Shown: piece after piece, positions 29,291-34,020 of the stretch
Layout: each line of letters opens with the position of its first letter
Numbering within the stretch: position 1 is the stretch's first letter
From: Paulinella micropora
Lineage: Eukaryota; Cercozoa; Imbricatea; Euglyphida
Direction: 5' to 3'
Assembly (NCBI GenBank): GCA_009731375.1
Contig: BJOX01000073.1
Location: forward strand, 978,376 to 1,012,395
Length of the DNA: 34,020 nucleotides
Notes under the pieces: model-generated
The model's database searches: none
What the model saw: only the letters and a program-made list of their open reading frames with translations
What the model was told of the DNA's origin: nothing
Translations under genes and position numbers: made by a program

Positions 29291-30100
29291 GGTTTATACT
29301 AGACTGTCGAACAGTCTCGAAACTCCATCTGCTTACTGGGTCCTCTGTAATGGAGGTGGGAGCTCGTTCTGCAAGGGGCGCTTATGGAACGAGCCCTGGC
29401 CCCGCCTGGTACTAGGGAGATTTGGTATCGCCTGTATCAGTCCCTTCCGTGCAAACATCACGGCTTAGCTGGGCATCGGGTTAATACTTTACCCACAGAC
29501 TTCCTTGGTTGACGAAATCAGAAGCTCCTTTTTTCTGACATTAGTCGATATCTCATCAGTTGATCTCATCACTTACTCCACGGAGTGAACCAAGGCCACT
29601 TGAGGTGTCACTGACCCTCCCTTGGGCTTGGTTTTTTGAAATGGGTGCCATCTGTCGACAGACAGAGAATTAGGGGATGGTGTGGGTGTGCTGGGCCCGT
29701 GGTGGGGTGCCTTATGTGTGCCTAGCCATACGCCTATAAGTCACATGCCGAAATAGCGACGGGAAGCACAATCCTGTTCCCTCAGGGTGCCCTTTCTCGC
29801 TTGTTGAGCCCGGAATAAAACCCACAGTGCTCTGTCGGTTTATACTAGACTGTCGAACAGTCTCGAAACTCCATCTGCTTACTGGGTCCTCTGTAATGGA
29901 GGTGGGAGCTCGTTCTGCAAGGGGCGCTTATGGAACGAGCCCTGGCCCCGCCTGGTACTAGGGAGCTTTGGTATCGCCTGTATCAGTCCCTTCCGTGCAA
30001 ACATCACGGCTTAGCTGGGCATCGGGTTAATACTTTACCCACAAGCTTCCTTGGTTGACGAAATCAGAAGCGCCTTTTTTCTGATATTAGTCGTTATCTC
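29291..30100 (+). mobile_element. structured repeat family 3, copy 2 (546-bp unit, A-B-C-A-B)
   Basis: GGTTTATACTAGACTG at 29291 and again at 29837 gives the same 546-bp period as at 12.6 kb. Here the array starts with A and ends, as in copy 1, with the end of B (TAGTCGTTATCTC) followed by (ATCT)n. The left border is (ATCT)n too. Confidence 0.75.
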
Positions 30101-31132
<1,032 letters not shown>

Positions 31133-31536
31133 ATCATTTGTATATATAGAGGTTGTCTATCCGCAGTTATTGAAACAAGCATTAAAAATGTAGAAAACCA
31201 ACATTAGACATATAGAAAACATACAAAGAAAACATGAAAACTGACGAAGGTTTTCCAAAAATCAACAAACTAAACACTTTAGAAAGAGATTACGACGAAA
31301 AGACACATAAACCATATACACGAAGTTTATATATATTTTTATGAAATAAAAATATGGTTTATGTGTCTTTTCGTCGTAATCTCTTTCTAAAGTGTTTAGT
31401 TTGTTGATTTTTGGAAAACCTTCGTCAGTTTTCATGTTTTCTTTGTATGTTTTCTATATGTCTAATGTTGGTTTTCTACATTTTTAATGCTTGTTTCAAT
31501 AACTGCGGATAGACAACCTCTATATATACAAATGAT
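31133..31536. repeat. 185-bp inverted repeat with 34-bp spacer
   Basis: Left arm 31133-31317, right arm 31352-31536. I compared the arms by eye and found no mismatch. The arms are unique, non-microsatellite sequence and the spacer is AT-rich. A transcript would form a long hairpin. No protein frame. It could be terminal inverted repeats meeting head to head, a foldback element or a folded assembly artefact. Confidence 0.9.
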
Positions 31537-31704
31537 CATTTATATATATATATGTATATATATAGTACTGAGTGAGAATATAACTCTTTCAACATATATA
31601 TACATATATATTATATTATATTATATTATATTATTATATATATTTCCGTTTTTTTTTTTTTTCTCGTTCCTCACTGAACTAGAACTTTACTTTGACTTCA
31701 TAAA
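31537..31704. repeat. AT-rich microsatellites and poly-T up to the gap
   Basis: AT and TATTA repeats, a poly-T run, then a short unique piece before the N gap. Confidence 0.8.
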
Positions 31705-31714
31705 NNNNNNNNNN
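31705..31714. other. assembly gap (10 N)
   Basis: Fixed-size gap separating the microsatellite-rich left part from the compositionally different right part. Physical linkage depends on scaffolding. Confidence 0.99.
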
Positions 31715-32601
31715 GGGCGAGTCACAGGTAGTATTCGCGGGGATTTCCTTTTTTTTCCTCCTCGTTCTTAAAAAATAAGGACGAGTAGAAAGGTGAAGAG
31801 TAAGACGACTTATAGTGAAATAAGGCTTGCTAGGTGTCCTTATTTTTTTCAATAAGTCCTTTTTTTTTCCATTTTTTTTTAAGATACTCATTTTATTGTT
31901 TCATTTTTTCTCAAAAATGTGAAAAAGTTCGCAAAATGTCAAAAAAAATCAATTTTTTCCATGTTTTGGAGGCCAAGTTTCCAATCGGTTTATTACCCGC
32001 GATGAATAGGAGAGCATATTTTGCTGTTTTGGTAAATCAAGGGTACTTATGGAAATAAGGATCCGCCAACTCACAAGGACTTAAACAATAGGTGTGGGGG
32101 GCTTATTTCGTTAAAATGTCTTCATTTAAACTATCGGGGGTGGTAATCCCCTGTTCTCAAATGTAACATTACCCCCCTCGGCCAAATGGTATTATGGACA
32201 ATAAAGGGGGGGGGGGGGGTCGGCCAACTTCTCCGAAAACAGGGGACTAAAACAGGGGACTTCCACAAGGACATAGTTAAACTCAGTCAAATGGGGTTAA
32301 ATCCTCTTTTACATACCCTTTTTTATAATAATAATGTTAATAAAAATAATAAGGAAGTAAGGATGGGGCGTGTGGTAATATGGGCAGAGTTGGAATTACG
32401 ATAAAATACCGCTTCTAGGGTGTCCTTAAAATTATAGGGGACTTGGAAATGAAAAAAAGGACTTTAAGGACGGGGGCAAAAAGAAGCAGTTGAAGGTGAT
32501 TTGTGCCACCAGACTAAACCGCGGGAGAGAAGTGGTCAGGAAGCATCGGCAAAGCGGAATTGAAGACTGGTAGATTTTCTATTTAAACATAGTTTATATA
32601 C
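31715..32601. other. AT-rich intergenic sequence with repeated GTCCTTA/AAGGAC motifs
   Basis: No gene recognised. Scattered copies of GTCCTTA and its complement (for example near 31837, 31854, 32424 and 32458), homopolymer T runs and a G run at about 32205-32219. Pieces such as GGGGACT and CCCCTGTTCTC recur. Possibly the terminal or non-coding part of the element to the right. Confidence 0.4.
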
Positions 32602-32614
32602 TATATATAAGATA
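32602..32614 (+). promoter_or_regulatory. TATATATAAGATA motif upstream of the GIY-YIG gene
   Basis: Lies 5 bases before ATG at 32620. The core TATATAAGAT also touches the start of the minus-strand gene (33633-33642, reading TATATAAGAT then G) and lies at 33718-33731 on the minus strand. Start-proximal AT-rich motifs of this sort are usual in compact viral genomes. Confidence 0.5.
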
Positions 32615-32619
32615 TTAAC

Positions 32620-33420
32620 ATGCCACCACCACTTAAGTATTTGACAGATGAAGATCGACTGGAGGCACGTAAAAGGTCTCAGAGAGAATATGCAAAAAGA
32701 AAGCCCGAGATGTACAGAAGAGCAAACAAGAAGTATTATGAGAAGCACAAGAAGAAGGGGAAAATTATGGAAGAAAAACCAAAGACGTACAAAGTTTATA
32801 AATTGTTTAATGCAACAGATGAAAATGACAAAGAATTTTACATCGGTAGCACTCTGCAACAACATTTATATACCAGACTTAGCCACCATAAATCGCTCGC
32901 TAAGAAAGGCGTAAATAGAAAGTTATATAATCATATGAACAACAAGGGGATTGAAAATTTTAAATGCGTTTTGATTTATGAAGAGCCAGTAGAAAACCAC
33001 AGCATTGATAGACAGAGAGAATTAGAACAAAAATATATATGCGAACTAAAACCAACACTGAATACAAACACGGCGCAAGGAGTGGGAACTTCAAGTGAAG
33101 ACAGAAAATGGGTTAAATTTGAAGAACGAGTTTTCAAAAACGATGAAGAAAAGAAACGACTGGAATACAATAAAAAATACTTTGAAGAATATCACAAAAA
33201 ATATTATGATATAAAAAAAGATCAAATCAAAGCATACCAAAAATTATATTACGACAAAAACAAGGATGTTTTGTTGAGAAAGAAAAAAGAAGAATTTGAC
33301 AAAATAAGAGAAAGCAAAAAATATTATTGTGAGGCATGTAGTTTTACAGGAGTAAGCGAGACGGCTCTAACTACACATAATAGATCAAAAGGTCATATTT
33401 CAAAGAGTGAAAACATTTAA
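32620..33420 (+). CDS. GIY-YIG endonuclease with C-terminal C2H2 zinc finger
   Basis: 266 residues, no intron. A basic helical N-terminus (RSQREYAKRKPEMYRRANKK) precedes the GIY-YIG domain: KVYKLF (58-63) for the GIY strand, FYIGSTLQ with YIG at 74-76, catalytic Arg probably in LYTRLSHH (86), and the metal-binding Glu in RELEQKYICELKPTLN (about 134-136). A long K/Y-rich helical linker follows (YNKKYFEEYHKKYYDIKK), then a finger CX2CX12HX5H at 237-259. This arrangement (YIGST, K-x-Y repeats, C-terminal finger) is common in virophages, polinton-like viruses and giant-virus mobile genes. The enzyme would nick or cut DNA. The AT-rich, Lys/Asn-rich composition differs from genes A and B. Confidence 0.88.
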   Translation: MPPPLKYLTDEDRLEARKRSQREYAKRKPEMYRRANKKYYEKHKKKGKIMEEKPKTYKVYKLFNATDENDKEFYIGSTLQQHLYTRLSHHKSLAKKGVNRKLYNHMNNKGIENFKCVLIYEEPVENHSIDRQRELEQKYICELKPTLNTNTAQGVGTSSEDRKWVKFEERVFKNDEEKKRLEYNKKYFEEYHKKYYDIKKDQIKAYQKLYYDKNKDVLLRKKKEEFDKIRESKKYYCEACSFTGVSETALTTHNRSKGHISKSENI

Positions 33421-33433
33421 AATATATATCCTT

Positions 33434-33634
33434 CTAAATGTTATTTTTTTCTTCAAAATAGATGTCTCTCGCTAAGGATATATCAATGGCTTCATTACTA
33501 AATTGTGAAGCAACACTTTGCATATAGTTAATCTTATGTCTGTCTATATCATGAGCATTGACCACTCTAGAAAATAAGGTTCTACCATGTTTCATACTCC
33601 GTCGTTCATGTTTAGCCTTCTTACCTTTAGGCAT
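33434..33634 (-). CDS. small hypothetical protein, 66 residues
   Basis: Minus strand, ATG at 33634. Starts MPKGKKAKHERRSMKHGR (basic) and ends DIYFEEKNNI. The start codon sits in the TATATAAGATG motif. The gene converges on the GIY-YIG gene with 13 bases between stops, which is compact spacing. The end of the coding sequence is duplicated nearby at 33663-33702. No family recognised. Confidence 0.5.
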   Translation of the reverse strand: MPKGKKAKHERRSMKHGRTLFSRVVNAHDIDRHKINYMQSVASQFSNEAIDISLARDIYFEEKNNI

Positions 33635-33662
33635 CTTATATACAATAAGATTATTATCTTAA

Positions 33663-33731
33663 AAACATATATCTTCTAAATGTTCTTTTTTGCTTCAAAA
33701 TGCCACTTTAATGGGCTATCTTATATATATA
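33663..33731 (-). pseudogene. duplicated C-terminal remnant of the 66-residue ORF
   Basis: On the minus strand reads PLKWHFEAKKNI then stop, parallel to DIYFEEKNNI of the neighbouring ORF, and the DNA (TTCTAAATGTT, CTTCAAAAT) is clearly similar. It has its own TATATAAGAT motif at 33718-33731 but no ATG or longer frame. Could be a remnant of a tandem gene copy or a shared 3' regulatory sequence. Confidence 0.4.
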
Positions 33732-33832
33732 ATTTCCATCTAAAGCCAAGAGAAATATATATTTCATATATATAGTATCTATAAGAATACTACATATAAT
33801 TAACCACAAAAAAATTTATAACTTTATTATAG

Positions 33833-34020
33833 ATGGATGTTGAGGAGGCGACCCACACTCAGTTTATTAACAAAGAGGAGTTGTTTGATGCGAACAAACT
33901 ATCCTATATTATTAACAATTTTGACGACCTAAAAGGCCAACTGCGAGAGAAATGTTTCAAAGACGGAAGCCCTATAACACTGCTAAAAAAATATATTCAA
34001 AAAGTATTCAACAATAAAGT
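33833..34020 (+). CDS. hypothetical protein, N-terminal 62 residues (runs off the window)
   Basis: ATG at 33833 after an AT-rich leader; open to the right edge. Starts MDVEEATHTQFINKEELFDA and continues NKLSYIINNFDDLKGQLREK and SPITLLKKYIQKVF. It has the same AT-rich Lys/Asn-rich composition as the GIY-YIG gene and lies about 400 bp from it. The helical N-terminus recalls the leader region of virus-type primase-helicases, but this is only an impression; the diagnostic motifs would be outside the window. Confidence 0.55.
   Translation, partial: MDVEEATHTQFINKEELFDANKLSYIINNFDDLKGQLREKCFKDGSPITLLKKYIQKVFNNK

Overview
This is a draft, gap-containing stretch of a eukaryotic nuclear genome. The signs are spliced genes with GT/AG introns, a DIRS retrotransposon, a restriction-endonuclease-type LINE, tRNA-derived SINEs, a satellite array and a very heavy load of microsatellites ((ATCT)n, (ATGT)n, (CTA)n, (AAT)n, (CTAC)n). 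I cannot name the species. The gene at 5.6-12.3 kb resembles a conserved family that I associate from memory with algae and other microbial eukaryotes, so a protist or alga is my best guess, held weakly. Assembly gaps lie at 2835-3741, 6931-7078, 7327-7549, 9428-9437 and 31705-31714.

Layout. 1-2.5 kb: minus-strand DIRS element (zinc knuckle-RT-RNase H ORF, then an overlapping tyrosine recombinase ORF cut by the window edge). 2.6-2.8 and 6.7-7.8 kb: SINE 3' ends with (ATT)n tails. 3.9-5.5 kb: three and a bit copies of a 499-bp satellite unit whose palindromic junctions are not all in the same orientation. 5.6-12.3 kb: plus-strand gene A, which I reconstruct as 11 exons with matching intron phases and introns swollen by microsatellites; exon 3 carries a frameshift. 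9.6-13.9 kb: several structured repeat families embedded in (ATCT)n. 14.1-16.1 kb: about 1.9 kb of (CTA)n.

16.4-28.8 kb: a lineage-specific-looking locus. It holds an unrecognised one-exon gene (16377-16967), a first exon (17003-17252) ending in phase 1, and a set of 63-78 nt alanine-rich mini-exons plus one longer exon, all phase 1-1. Some are on the minus strand (19.9-20.8 kb) and some on the plus strand (23.8-24.3 kb). Three phase-compatible terminal exons follow (21.1, 25.5 and 28.3 kb); the last two are paralogues with a conserved cysteine pattern and one is frameshifted. A LINE with a PD-type endonuclease sits inside a GATA tract at 17.4-18.8 kb.

28.9-31.1 kb: microsatellites with a second copy of a 546-bp tandem family. 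31.1-31.5 kb: an apparently perfect 185-bp inverted repeat. Beyond a 10-N scaffold gap, 31.7-34.0 kb is a compositionally different AT-rich block. It has compact intronless genes (GIY-YIG endonuclease with a zinc finger, a small minus-strand ORF, a partial ORF) that share a TATATAAGAT start-proximal motif. This looks like an integrated DNA element of the virophage/polinton-like-virus type.

The most unusual material is the two-strand phase-1 mini-exon locus, the recurrence of unrelated elements bounded by (ATCT)n, the satellite with flipped palindromic junctions, and the virus-like block at the right end.
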